A DNA stretch of 55,858 bases, taken from an uncultured Bacteroidales bacterium (GTDB taxonomy: Bacteria > Bacteroidota > Bacteroidia > Bacteroidales > Marinilabiliaceae). Under the pieces are notes generated by a model. It worked only from the letters and a program-made list of their open reading frames with translations, was not told where the DNA came from and made no database searches. Below, one piece after another: positions 43,446 through 51,540 of this stretch (the first letter of the stretch is position 1; the number at the start of each line of letters is the position of its first letter). The position numbers and the translations under genes are program-made. The stretch lies in contig CALYZD010000005.1 in the NCBI GenBank assembly GCA_945607565.1, positions 1 to 55,858 of the forward strand. The letters are read 5' to 3'.

Positions 43446-43784
43446 ATGGACGCACAAAAAGTTGACATGTTCATCATGATAAACGGTAGCAACCTTCCTG
43501 AACAGAAGGTTTATTTTATCCGTGAGAAACTGCTTTCGCTTGATGATTCCAAGTGGGCTGCACTTTCTACAATTCAGTTCAAGAACCCTACAACTGCACT
43601 CCTTCTTTCCATTTTCTTAGGTTCCTATGGCATTGACCGTTTCTACATTGGTAACACTGGTATGGGAGTTGGCAAGTTGCTTACTTGTGGAGGTTTAGGC
43701 ATTTGGGCAATTATTGACTGGTTCATGATCTCTGGTTCTACTAAAGAGCAGAACTACAATAAACTTCAAGCCTATCTCTACTAA
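43446..43784 (+). CDS. TM2-domain protein, copy 3
   Basis: The 112-residue product starts MDAQKVDMFIMINGSNLPEQ. Its layout matches copy 1: an N-terminal helical segment with IREKLLSLDDSKWAALST, then FKNPTTALLLSIFLGSYGID with the TM2 signature FYIGNTGMGVGKLLTCGG, and a GIWAIIDWFMI membrane helix ending in STKEQNYNKLQAYLY. The DSKW-(A/Q)-(A/I)-S-T block and the TCGG block are shared with copy 1, so these are tandem duplicates. It lies 6 nt after copy 2. Confidence 0.88.
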   Translation: MDAQKVDMFIMINGSNLPEQKVYFIREKLLSLDDSKWAALSTIQFKNPTTALLLSIFLGSYGIDRFYIGNTGMGVGKLLTCGGLGIWAIIDWFMISGSTKEQNYNKLQAYLY

Positions 43785-43806
43785 ACGTCTCCATCTACTC
43801 TCAGCA

Positions 43807-44172
43807 TTGGCTTACATTATTGTTTGCCTTTGGCTGATTTCTGTAAAAGAGGGGCAAACGACAATAACCGTTTGTCCCTCTAAACTCATATACCACATAC
43901 CTTGCCCTGGATGTGGTGTTACAAGAGCCACATTACTTCTGCTAAAAGGACATATTGCTGATTCTCTAACTATGAACCCCAACTGCCTTTTTGCAATTAT
44001 TTTTTTATGCACTTATCCTATTTTGTTGCTATTAAGCGTAATAAGGAGGAAGCCATATCTCATGAACAGTTATCAGATGATGGATAAGATGTTGAAGAAC
44101 AAAACATGTTTATACACATTACTGGCAGGTGAATTGATAATCTGGTTGCACAATATTATAGTCGGAATTTAA
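43807..44172 (+). CDS. DUF2752 family membrane protein
   Basis: The 121-residue product has the DUF2752 hallmark HIPCPGCGVTRATLLLLKG after the first membrane helix, then helices with LFAIIFLCTYPILLLL and YTLLAGELIIWLHNIIVGI. No ATG is available; TTG at 43807 is the best start, although the frame stays open upstream through KRLHLLSALAYI into the end of TM2 copy 3, and that longer reading (starting nonstandardly near 43780) would complete the first helix. DUF2752 genes often neighbour TM2 genes in Bacteroidetes, as here. The CPxCG motif could bind metal or form a disulfide. Function unknown. Confidence 0.75.
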   Translation: MAYIIVCLWLISVKEGQTTITVCPSKLIYHIPCPGCGVTRATLLLLKGHIADSLTMNPNCLFAIIFLCTYPILLLLSVIRRKPYLMNSYQMMDKMLKNKTCLYTLLAGELIIWLHNIIVGI

Positions 44173-44262
44173 AGATTAAAGTTATTATTCCACGCTTTTT
44201 TTGTTGTTTCACCACGCGCCAAAATCCGGAGGGCCGTTTGGACAAACCATCAAGGACAAACC

Positions 44263-44853
44263 ATGAAAAACCTCGTCCCATCCGGCAAAGCATCAATCAT
44301 AATTCTGACCTTGGCAGCCACGGCGGCCTGCACGCCCAAGCGCCACGGCACCACGGCCGCCGGCAAGCCCTTCGACTGCACGATTGCCGTGCCCGAAACG
44401 GTCGACCTGGGGCTTTCGGTCTGCTGGGGCACGCACCTGGTGGGGCAGAGCCATTGGGCCGACACCGCCATCCTCGCCTTCGAATGGGCGGCCGCAGAGC
44501 CGGGCGGATGGTGGGACGACACCTTCTACAGCTGCCCCGGCCGCCCCGACAGCCTGCTGACGCCAGCGCCGCACCGCGATGCCGCAAGCGCGCTGCTGGG
44601 CCACGGCTGGAGGATGCCGACCAAGGCCGAAGCGCGCGAGCTCTACCGGATGTGCCGGGTCGAATATTTCGCCATCGACGGCCGGAAATACTAACGGCTG
44701 ACCGGCCCCAACGGCAACAGCCTGACGCTGAGGTCGTGCCCGTGGTGGACGGCCACGCGCTCGGCCCACGCCGACGACATGGCCGTGCTGAAAGACGGCT
44801 TCGAGATGCCACGCCGCTACATCTACCCCATCGTCGGCGTGCGCGACAGATAA
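44263..44853 (+). pseudogene. FISUMP-like lipoprotein gene with in-frame stop
   Basis: The frame opens MKNLVPSGKASIIILTLAAT with a lipoprotein signal ending TAACTPKR. It continues TVDLGLSVCWGTHLVG, WRMPTKAEARELYRMCR and then GRKY followed by TAA (44692-44694). Right after the stop, the same frame reads RLTGPNGNSLTLRSCPW and runs to MPRRYIYPIVGVRDR, ending at TAA 44851-44853. These two halves together make one FISUMP (major paralogous domain) protein, with LTGPNGNS as the usual core phrase. So the gene is interrupted by one nonsense codon and otherwise intact over 196 codons. The 143-residue truncated form would lack the domain end. Confidence 0.8.
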
Positions 44854-44856
44854 AGA

Positions 44857-44893
44857 AATCGCACGGGCGGCAGTGTCTGCCTCCCGTGCGATT
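44857..44893. terminator. Bidirectional terminator between the FISUMP gene and carA
   Basis: AATCGCACGGG (44857-44867) pairs with CCCGTGCGATT (44883-44893), and an inner GGCAG/CTGCC stem continues it. On the minus strand TTTCTTTA follows, ending the arginine-proline operon. Confidence 0.8.
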
Positions 44894-44926
44894 CCATTAT
44901 GGCTGGCTGCGCCCGTGGGGCGCGTG

Positions 44927-46006
44927 TCATTTTCTGATAAGGTCCACGAACTTGTCGAACAGCTTTTCGGTGTCGGTGGGACCGCTGCTGGCCTCGGGGT
45001 GGAACTGCGTGGAGAAGAACGGCTTGGACTTGTGGCGGATACCCTCGCAGGTGCCGTCGTTGATGTTGACGTATGAGGCTTCCCACTCGTCGGGCAAGGT
45101 GGCAAGGTCGATTGCGAAGCCGTGGTTCTGGCTGGTGATGTAGCAATGCGTGGTGCCGTTCTCGATGACCGGATGGTTGTGGGCGCGATGGCCGTATTTG
45201 AGCTTGAAGGTGGTGGCGCCGGCGGCAAGGCCCAGCAGCTGGTTGCCCAGGCAGATGCCGAAGATGGGCTTGCCGATGGCGATGGCCTTGCGGATGTTGG
45301 CGATGGTGACGCCGCACATCTGCGGGTCGCCCGGGCCGTTGGAGAGCATCAGCCCGTCGTAGTCCTCCTGCGTGAAGTCATAGTCCCAGGGCACCACGGT
45401 CACGGTGGTGTCGCGCCTGAGCAGGCAGCGCAGGATGTTGAACTTGGCGCCGGTGTCGACCAGGACGATGCGCTTGCTGCCGTTGCCGAACGTCATCTTC
45501 TCTTTGACGCTGACCATGTCGACCAGGTTGTCCTTGTTCGGGTCGTGGAAGTCGACCGCCGGGCCGCCCTCGATCTCTATCTTGCCAAGCATGGCGCCCT
45601 TTTCGCGCAGAACCTTGGTCAGTGCGCGGGTGTCGACGTCGAAGATGCCCGGCACCTTGTTTTCCTTGAGCCATTCGCCGAGGCTTTTCTGCGCGTTCCA
45701 GTGGCTGTATTCGAACGAATAGTCGGAAATGACGAGGCCCGAAATATGTATCTTGTCCGATTCGTAGAAGAGCGGGATGTCATTGGCGTCCTTTTCATTG
45801 ACCGGCACGCCATAGTTGCCGATGAGCGGGAAGGTTGAAACAAGGATCTGACCCTTGTACGAAGGGTCGGTGAGACTCTCGGGATAGCCGGTCATTGCGG
45901 TGTTGAACACAACCTCGCCCGCCACCGATGTTTCGTATCCGAACGACTTGCCCTCGAATACTGTGCCGTCTTCCAACGTCAACTTAATTTTCTTGAAATC
46001 AGACAT
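44927..46006 (-). CDS. carA: Carbamoyl-phosphate synthase small (glutaminase) chain
   Basis: The 359-residue product has the CarA N-terminal domain (LTLEDGTVFEGKSFGYE) and a class I glutaminase: nucleophile Cys252 in GICLGNQLLGL, with His336 and Glu338 in QFHPEAS. It supplies ammonia to CarB for carbamoyl phosphate, needed by ArgF' and for pyrimidines. It is the last gene of the operon. The 76-bp AT-rich gap from argH has a weak -7-like TAATTTCG (46053-46060, minus), so a separate promoter is possible. carB does not follow; the gene after carA is convergent. Confidence 0.95.
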   Translation of the reverse strand: MSDFKKIKLTLEDGTVFEGKSFGYETSVAGEVVFNTAMTGYPESLTDPSYKGQILVSTFPLIGNYGVPVNEKDANDIPLFYESDKIHISGLVISDYSFEYSHWNAQKSLGEWLKENKVPGIFDVDTRALTKVLREKGAMLGKIEIEGGPAVDFHDPNKDNLVDMVSVKEKMTFGNGSKRIVLVDTGAKFNILRCLLRRDTTVTVVPWDYDFTQEDYDGLMLSNGPGDPQMCGVTIANIRKAIAIGKPIFGICLGNQLLGLAAGATTFKLKYGHRAHNHPVIENGTTHCYITSQNHGFAIDLATLPDEWEASYVNINDGTCEGIRHKSKPFFSTQFHPEASSGPTDTEKLFDKFVDLIRK

Positions 46007-46082
46007 TATTGGATTTTCTTATTGTTAAAAATTCTTCGTTTTTAAGCCGATGCGAAATTATAAAAATTAGTCGAACTTGCCC

Positions 46083-47414
46083 CTACTTTATCAGGCTGTC
46101 GATAGCTTTATTGACCTTGTCGAACCCGAAGCCGGCCACCACGCCGTCCATCTTGGCGCGGATGCGGTCGGTGCAGAGGTTGCCGATGGAGCCCTCGTGG
46201 GTGTGGTGCAGCGTGCCGTGATATTCGAACTCGCCGCGCTCGATGGCCATGCCCACCTGCCGGTAGGCGTCGCGGAAGGGCACACCCTGGGCCGCCAGGT
46301 GGTTGACCTCTTCGACGCTGAAGGCCAGCTTGTATCTAGGGTCAGACATCACGTCGCGCACCACCTCCATGTTCTCGATGGCGTAGGTGGCGATGTCGAT
46401 GCAGTCGTCGATTTCGGCAAAGAGCGGAATGAACACTTCCTTGATTATCTGCATGTCGCGGAAATATCCCGAAGGCAGGTTGCCGGTGATGAGCCTGATG
46501 GTGTTGGCGGCGCCCTGAATCTTGTTGCAGTGCGCGCGAATCAGTTCAAAGACGTCGGGGTTCTTCTTGTGCGGCATGATGCTCGAGCCGGTCGTCATGG
46601 CCTTGGGCAGGCGGATGAAGCCGAAGTTCTGGCTTGTGTAGAGGCATCCGTCGACCGCCATGCGGCCTATGGTCTCGGCCACCGATGCCAGCGCGAAGGC
46701 TATGAGCCTCTCGGTCTTGCCGCGTCCCATCTGGGCGTAGACCACGTTGTAGTTGAGGTCGTCGAAGCCGAGCAGGCGGGTGGTGAGCGTGCGGTTGAGC
46801 GGTGCCGACGAGCCGTAGCCGGCGGCTGCTCCGAGCGGGTTCTGGTTGGTGACCTTCCAGGCCGCCTGCATCATCAGCATGTCGTCGGCAAGGCTCTCGG
46901 CGTAGGCGCCAAACCACAGTCCGAACGACGAGGGCATGGCCACCTGCAGGTGGGTGTAGCCGGGAATCAGGACGTCCTTGGTCTCCTCGCTGCGGCGCTG
47001 CAGGGCGGCGAAGAGGCCGAGCATCTTGCCGACCGTCTGCTCGATGCGGGCGCGCGAGTAGAGCTTGATGTCGAGCAGCACCTGGTCGTTGCGCGAACGG
47101 CCGGTGTGCACCTTCTTGCCGATGTCGCCCAACTTGCGCGTCAGCATCAGCTCGACCTGCGAATGCACGTCTTCCACATCGTCTTCAATCGCGAAGCGGC
47201 CCTCGCAGGCAGTCGCGTAGAGGCTCTTGAGCTCGGTGCAGAGCTGCTGCAGCTCGCTCTTTTCGAGCAGGCCCACGGTCTCGAGCATGGTGATGTGCGC
47301 CATGGTCCCGAGGATGTCGAAGGGTGCCAGGTGCAGGTCCATCTCACGATCGAGCCCGACCGTGAAGCGATCGATTTTTTCGTCTACCGAAAATCCTTTA
47401 TCCCAAAGTTTCAT
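46083..47414 (-). CDS. argH: Argininosuccinate lyase
   Basis: The 443-residue product starts MKLWDKGFSVDEKIDRFTVG. It has the fumarase/aspartase-superfamily signature GSSIMPHKKNPDVFE, with the catalytic-Ser loop, and HTGRSRNDQVLLDIKLYSR earlier. It splits argininosuccinate to arginine and fumarate. It is slightly shorter at the N terminus than the E. coli enzyme, as is common in this phylum. It follows the argE-like gene by 24 nt. Confidence 0.95.
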   Translation of the reverse strand: MKLWDKGFSVDEKIDRFTVGLDREMDLHLAPFDILGTMAHITMLETVGLLEKSELQQLCTELKSLYATACEGRFAIEDDVEDVHSQVELMLTRKLGDIGKKVHTGRSRNDQVLLDIKLYSRARIEQTVGKMLGLFAALQRRSEETKDVLIPGYTHLQVAMPSSFGLWFGAYAESLADDMLMMQAAWKVTNQNPLGAAAGYGSSAPLNRTLTTRLLGFDDLNYNVVYAQMGRGKTERLIAFALASVAETIGRMAVDGCLYTSQNFGFIRLPKAMTTGSSIMPHKKNPDVFELIRAHCNKIQGAANTIRLITGNLPSGYFRDMQIIKEVFIPLFAEIDDCIDIATYAIENMEVVRDVMSDPRYKLAFSVEEVNHLAAQGVPFRDAYRQVGMAIERGEFEYHGTLHHTHEGSIGNLCTDRIRAKMDGVVAGFGFDKVNKAIDSLIK

Positions 47415-47438
47415 GTTTCTCGTTTTGTGTTGATTTTT

Positions 47439-48473
47439 TCAAATGTTCAGTCCGTCGAGAAGTCTGACGTACGTTTCTATTCCGGAGCTTATCTCGTCGA
47501 AGCCGATGTATTCGTCGGCGGTGTGCGAGCGTGCCGAATCGCCCGGGCCTATCTTGACCGTCGGGAAGGGCATCAGCGCCTGATCGCTCATGGTGGGCGA
47601 CCCGAAGATCGGGATGCCGAGGCGCTGCGCCTGCTGCACCACGGGGTGCGACATGGCGATGGACGAGCTGTTGAGGCGCGTGGAGCGTTCGCTGACCTCG
47701 CAGTTGACGCTCCGCCTGATTTCGGCCAGGAGCTCGACGTTGCTGTACATGCCGTTGGGCCTGACGTCGACCACAAAGCGGCACTCGTCGGGCACCACGT
47801 TGTGCTGCGTGCCGGCCTCTATCTGCGTCACCGTCATCTTGACGCTGCCGAGGAACTGCGACACGCGGTCGAAGCGGTGGTTGCGGAACCAGTCGATGTC
47901 GGACAGGGCGCGGTAGATGGCGTTGTCGCCCTCGTTGCGGGCGGCGTGTCCGCTGCGGCCGCGGGCGGTGCAGTCGAGCACCATCAGGCCCTTTTCGGCC
48001 ACGGCCATCTGCATCCGCGTGGGCTCGCCAACTATGCCGAGGTCGACGCGGCCGAGCAATGGCAGCAGCGACTCGATGCCGCCGTGGCCGCTGACTTCCT
48101 CCTCGGCCGTGGCTGCAAACACGAGTTTGTAGGACTGCGGCCGCGACGCGAGCTGCATATACGCGCCCAGGAGGGCCACAAGCGGGCCGCCGGCGTCGTT
48201 GCTGCCGAGGCCGTAGAGCCGCCCGTCCTCAATGTCGGGCGCGAAGGGGTTGCGCGTGTAGCCCGCCGCCGGACGGACGGTGTCGATGTGCGAGTTGAGC
48301 AGGATGACAGGGCGGCCGTCGGCGCAGTCGTCGGGAGCCACCCACAGGTTGTTGCCGTACCGGCTGACCGGCAGGCCGCGCGAGGCCATCCATGCCTGCA
48401 GGACGTCGGCTGCGGCGGCTTCGTCGCGGCTGAACGAGGGAACGGCTATGAGTTGACGGAGAAGTTCGATCAT
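47439..48473 (-). CDS. argE: M20-family deacylase, acyl-ornithine/acyl-citrulline type
   Basis: This is a 344-residue M20 metallopeptidase-family enzyme with all metal-site residues: His62 (NSHIDTV), Asp93 (SNDAGG), Glu124-Glu126 with the general base (TAEEEV), Glu150 (VGEPT) and His317 (RSHTADE). It sits between argB and argH. With a succinylornithine-type ArgF' in the operon, its probable substrate is N-succinylcitrulline (or acetylcitrulline), releasing citrulline for ArgG. The symbol argE is by position and family; substrate choice is inferred. Confidence 0.88.
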   Translation of the reverse strand: MIELLRQLIAVPSFSRDEAAAADVLQAWMASRGLPVSRYGNNLWVAPDDCADGRPVILLNSHIDTVRPAAGYTRNPFAPDIEDGRLYGLGSNDAGGPLVALLGAYMQLASRPQSYKLVFAATAEEEVSGHGGIESLLPLLGRVDLGIVGEPTRMQMAVAEKGLMVLDCTARGRSGHAARNEGDNAIYRALSDIDWFRNHRFDRVSQFLGSVKMTVTQIEAGTQHNVVPDECRFVVDVRPNGMYSNVELLAEIRRSVNCEVSERSTRLNSSSIAMSHPVVQQAQRLGIPIFGSPTMSDQALMPFPTVKIGPGDSARSHTADEYIGFDEISSGIETYVRLLDGLNI

Positions 48474-48503
48474 GATCGGCGTTTTTTGGTGCGTGTTGTC
48501 GGT

Positions 48504-49277
48504 TCAGACTATGACCGTGCCCGAGTCGGTCCCCAGCATGTCGGCGCGCGTGATGACCACCCGGCTGACGCCCGAGTCGATTGCGGCAAAGGCGTTTTCG
48601 AGCTTCGGAATCATTCCGCCCTGAATGGTGCCGTCGGCCACATAGCGGGCAAAGAGTTCGCGGTCGATCTGCGGGATGACGCTCTCTTCGTCGTCGGGAT
48701 TGCTCAGGACGCCTTTTTTCTCGAAGCAGAAGGTCAGCGTCACGTCGAAATGCCGCGCGAAGGCCGTGGCGGCTTCGGACGCTATGGTGTCGGCGTTGGT
48801 GTTGAGCATGTTGCCCCTGCCGTCGTGGGTGAGCGGGGCCAGCACGGGCACCACGCCGCGCCGCACGAGGTCGGCCAGTATTTCGGAGTCGACCCGGCGG
48901 ACATCGCCCACAAATCCGTAGTCGACGTCCTTGACGGGCCGCTTGTCGCTGAGCATGTAGTTGAGGTCGGCGCCGGTGAGGCCGAGGGCATTGACGCCCA
49001 TCGACTGCAGGCGGGCCACCACCGTCTTGTTGACGAGTCCGCCATAGACCATCGTCACCACGTTGAGCATGGCCTCGTCGGTCACGCGGCGTCCGGCCAC
49101 CATGCGGCTCTCGATGCCGAGCTGCGAGGCTATGCGCGTGGCTGCGCGCCCGCCGCCGTGCACCAGGGCCTTGAGGCCGTCGAGGCAGGCGAATCCGGCC
49201 AGCAGCGCGGCCAGCGTGTCGGGTTCCTCCACCACCTGGCCGCCCACTTTGATGATATTGAGTTTCTGTTTCTGCAT
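48504..49277 (-). CDS. argB: Acetylglutamate (acylglutamate) kinase
   Basis: The 257-residue product belongs to the amino-acid kinase family. IIKVGGQVVEEPDTLAALLA and KALVHGGGRAATRIASQLG contain the N-terminal lysine and the GGG loop, with ESRMVAGRRVTDEAMLNVV after them. It phosphorylates the acyl-glutamate in the second step. In this organism the acyl group may be succinyl rather than acetyl. It lies 15 nt after argF'. The C-terminal half (GGMIPKLENAFAAIDSGVSR) carries the Lys that contacts ATP. Confidence 0.93.
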   Translation of the reverse strand: MQKQKLNIIKVGGQVVEEPDTLAALLAGFACLDGLKALVHGGGRAATRIASQLGIESRMVAGRRVTDEAMLNVVTMVYGGLVNKTVVARLQSMGVNALGLTGADLNYMLSDKRPVKDVDYGFVGDVRRVDSEILADLVRRGVVPVLAPLTHDGRGNMLNTNADTIASEAATAFARHFDVTLTFCFEKKGVLSNPDDEESVIPQIDRELFARYVADGTIQGGMIPKLENAFAAIDSGVSRVVITRADMLGTDSGTVIV

Positions 49278-49292
49278 GTCGTAGGCCGGTTT

Positions 49293-50246
49293 TCAGTTCT
49301 GCAATCCTTCGAGCATCCGCTTCATCACCACCTGAGCCGACACCACGCGGTTGGCGGCCTCGGGTATGACGATGCTGCGGGGCGAGTCGATGACCTCATC
49401 GGTCACAATCATGTTGCGGCGCACGGGCAGGCAGTGCATGAAGTAGGCGTTGTTGGTGACGTCCATCTGGCGTTTGCCCACCGTCCAGCTGCGGTCGGTG
49501 CTGAGTATCTTGCCGTATTCGGTGTAGGACGACCAGTTTTTGGCATAGATGAAGTCGGCGCCCTCGAAGGCGCGCATCTGGTCGTATTCGACGCGGGCGT
49601 TGCCGGCGAACTGCGGGGCGAGCTCGTAGCCCTTGGGGTGCGTGATGACGAAGTCGACGTCGGCCGCGTTCATCCACTCGGCAAACGAGTTGGGCACGGC
49701 CTGAGGCAGAGCTCTCGGGTGCGGTGCCCACGTCAGGACGACCTTGGGGCGAGGGGCGGCCTTGTGCTCCTCGATGGTGATGAGGTCGGCAAAGGCCTGG
49801 CACGGGTGCACGGTGGCCGATTCGAGGCTGATGACGGGCTTGCCCGAATATCTGATGAACTGGTTCAGAATGGTTTCGTTGTAGTCGAACTCACGGTTCT
49901 CGAACTGCGCGAAAGAGCGCACGCCGATGATGTCGCAATAGCTGCCGATGACCGGGATGGCCTCGCGCAGGTGCTCGGGCTTGTCGCCGTCCATCACCAC
50001 GCCCATCTCGGTCTCGAGCTTCCAGCTGTCGCCGTTGACGTTGAGCACTATCGCGTTCATGCCCAGATTCATGGCGGCCTTCTGGCTGCTCAGGCGGGTG
50101 CGCAGACTGCTGTTGAAAAATATCAGGATTATCGTTTTGTTCCTGCCCAGATGCTGCCATGCAAACGGGTTCTTCTTCACTTCGGCGGCTTCGGCCAATG
50201 CCTTTTCGATGTCGCCGATATCGCTGACGTGCAAAAATGTTCTCAT
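49293..50246 (-). CDS. argF': N-succinylornithine carbamoyltransferase (ArgF')
   Basis: The 317-residue product is the Bacteroidetes-type transcarbamylase. Carbamoyl-phosphate residues are in FFNSSLRTR (43-51) and the 80s loop reads MGVVMDGDKPEHLREA with Pro90. In the Bacteroides fragilis enzyme Pro90 selects N-succinylornithine, whereas the acetyl-specific Xanthomonas homologue has Glu at that place; this residue therefore supports succinyl specificity. HCLPVRRNMIVTDEV is the usual C-terminal motif. It converts the acylornithine to acylcitrulline, matching the deacylase downstream. It is next to argB (15-nt gap). Confidence 0.9.
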   Translation of the reverse strand: MRTFLHVSDIGDIEKALAEAAEVKKNPFAWQHLGRNKTIILIFFNSSLRTRLSSQKAAMNLGMNAIVLNVNGDSWKLETEMGVVMDGDKPEHLREAIPVIGSYCDIIGVRSFAQFENREFDYNETILNQFIRYSGKPVISLESATVHPCQAFADLITIEEHKAAPRPKVVLTWAPHPRALPQAVPNSFAEWMNAADVDFVITHPKGYELAPQFAGNARVEYDQMRAFEGADFIYAKNWSSYTEYGKILSTDRSWTVGKRQMDVTNNAYFMHCLPVRRNMIVTDEVIDSPRSIVIPEAANRVVSAQVVMKRMLEGLQN

Positions 50247-50286
50247 CTTGTATTCTGATTTTTAAGTTATTGTCTTTCTGGCCACA

Positions 50287-51540
50287 TCAGGCCGGACGCG
50301 TCTGCCCGCTGCCGGTCACCTGCCACTTGTAGCTCGTCAGCTCGCGCAGGGCCATGGGGCCGCGGGCGTGCAGCTTCTGCGTGCTGATGCCTATTTCGGC
50401 TCCGAGTCCGAACTGCGCGCCGTCGGTGAAGGCGGTGCTGGCGTTGACGTATACGGCCGCCGCGTCCACCTCGTTGAGGAACCGTGCGGCCGCCTGCGGG
50501 TCGTCGGTGATGATGGCTTCGGAATGCTTCATGCTGTGGCGGTAGATGTGTTCGAGCGCCTCGTCGATGTCGCCCACCGTTCTGATTGACATCCGCAGCG
50601 ACAGGAACTCGACGTCGTAGTCGGCCTCGGTCGAGCGCTTCAGGAGCCTGGGCGGATACGACGCGCTCAGGCTTTCGAACGCCTCGGCATCGGCCAGGAG
50701 CTCCACGCCCTTGTCGGCCAGCGGGCTGCATATCAGCGGCAGGTCGGCCAGACGCGAGCGGTGCACAATCAGGCAGTCGAGCGCGTTGCAGACGCTGACG
50801 CGGCGTGTCTTGGCGTTGCAGACCACGCGGGCGGCCATCTCGGCATTGCCGGCCGCGTCGAAATATGTGTGGACGATGCTGGCGCCGGTCTCGATCACAG
50901 GCACTTTGGCCTGCTGGCGGACGGCCTGAATCAGCCGTTGCGAACCGCGCGGAATCAGCACGTCGACAAAGCCGACCGCGTTCATCAGGGCTTCGGCCGC
51001 CTCGTGGCACGACGGCAGCAACTGCACCGTGTCGGTGTCAACCCCGTGGCGCCCGAGCACGTTGCGGATTATCTCCACAAGCTTCCGGTTGCTGTCGTCG
51101 GCATCGCGACCGCCCTTGAGCATGGCCACGTTGCCCGAGCGTATGCAGAGCGACGCCACGTCGACCGTCACGTTGGGCCGGGCCTCGTAGATGACGCCGA
51201 CCACGCCGAGCGGCACGCGCACTTTTCTGAAGTTCAGCCCGTTGTCGGCCGTATGGCTTTCCACCACTTCGCCCACCGGGGCTTCGAGCGACGCCACCTT
51301 GCGCACGTCGGCGGCAATGGCGGCTATGCGGTCTCGGGTCAGCAGCAGGCGGTCGTAGAGCGGGCTGGCCTTGTCCATCCGCGCCAGATCGCTCGCATTG
51401 GCCGCTACAATGGCGTCGGTCTGGGCGACCAGCGCGTCGGCCAGGTCGTTGAGGATGGCCTGCGTCCGGGCGGCGCCGATGGTCACGGTGTGGCGCGAAG
51501 CCTGCCGGGCCGCCTCGAAATATGATGAGAACTGACTCAT
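50287..51540 (-). CDS. proA: Gamma-glutamyl phosphate reductase
   Basis: The 417-residue product is an aldehyde-dehydrogenase-superfamily enzyme. Visible parts are FRKVRVPLGVVGVIYEARPN, the nucleophile-Cys region RRVSVCNALDCLIVH, and FLNEVDAAAVYVNASTAFTDG near the end with the family's GAEIGISTQKLHARGPM. It reduces glutamyl-5-phosphate to the semialdehyde, using NADPH. Its start overlaps the proB stop by 4 nt (ATGA), so the two subunits of the glutamyl-phosphate channel are translationally coupled. Confidence 0.96.
   Translation of the reverse strand: MSQFSSYFEAARQASRHTVTIGAARTQAILNDLADALVAQTDAIVAANASDLARMDKASPLYDRLLLTRDRIAAIAADVRKVASLEAPVGEVVESHTADNGLNFRKVRVPLGVVGVIYEARPNVTVDVASLCIRSGNVAMLKGGRDADDSNRKLVEIIRNVLGRHGVDTDTVQLLPSCHEAAEALMNAVGFVDVLIPRGSQRLIQAVRQQAKVPVIETGASIVHTYFDAAGNAEMAARVVCNAKTRRVSVCNALDCLIVHRSRLADLPLICSPLADKGVELLADAEAFESLSASYPPRLLKRSTEADYDVEFLSLRMSIRTVGDIDEALEHIYRHSMKHSEAIITDDPQAAARFLNEVDAAAVYVNASTAFTDGAQFGLGAEIGISTQKLHARGPMALRELTSYKWQVTGSGQTRPA

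Noticed and set aside
46077-50258. 1393-codon open frame on the plus strand
   Set aside because: It is antisense to argH, argE, argB and argF', all clearly real; GC-rich codon bias leaves the opposite strand open.
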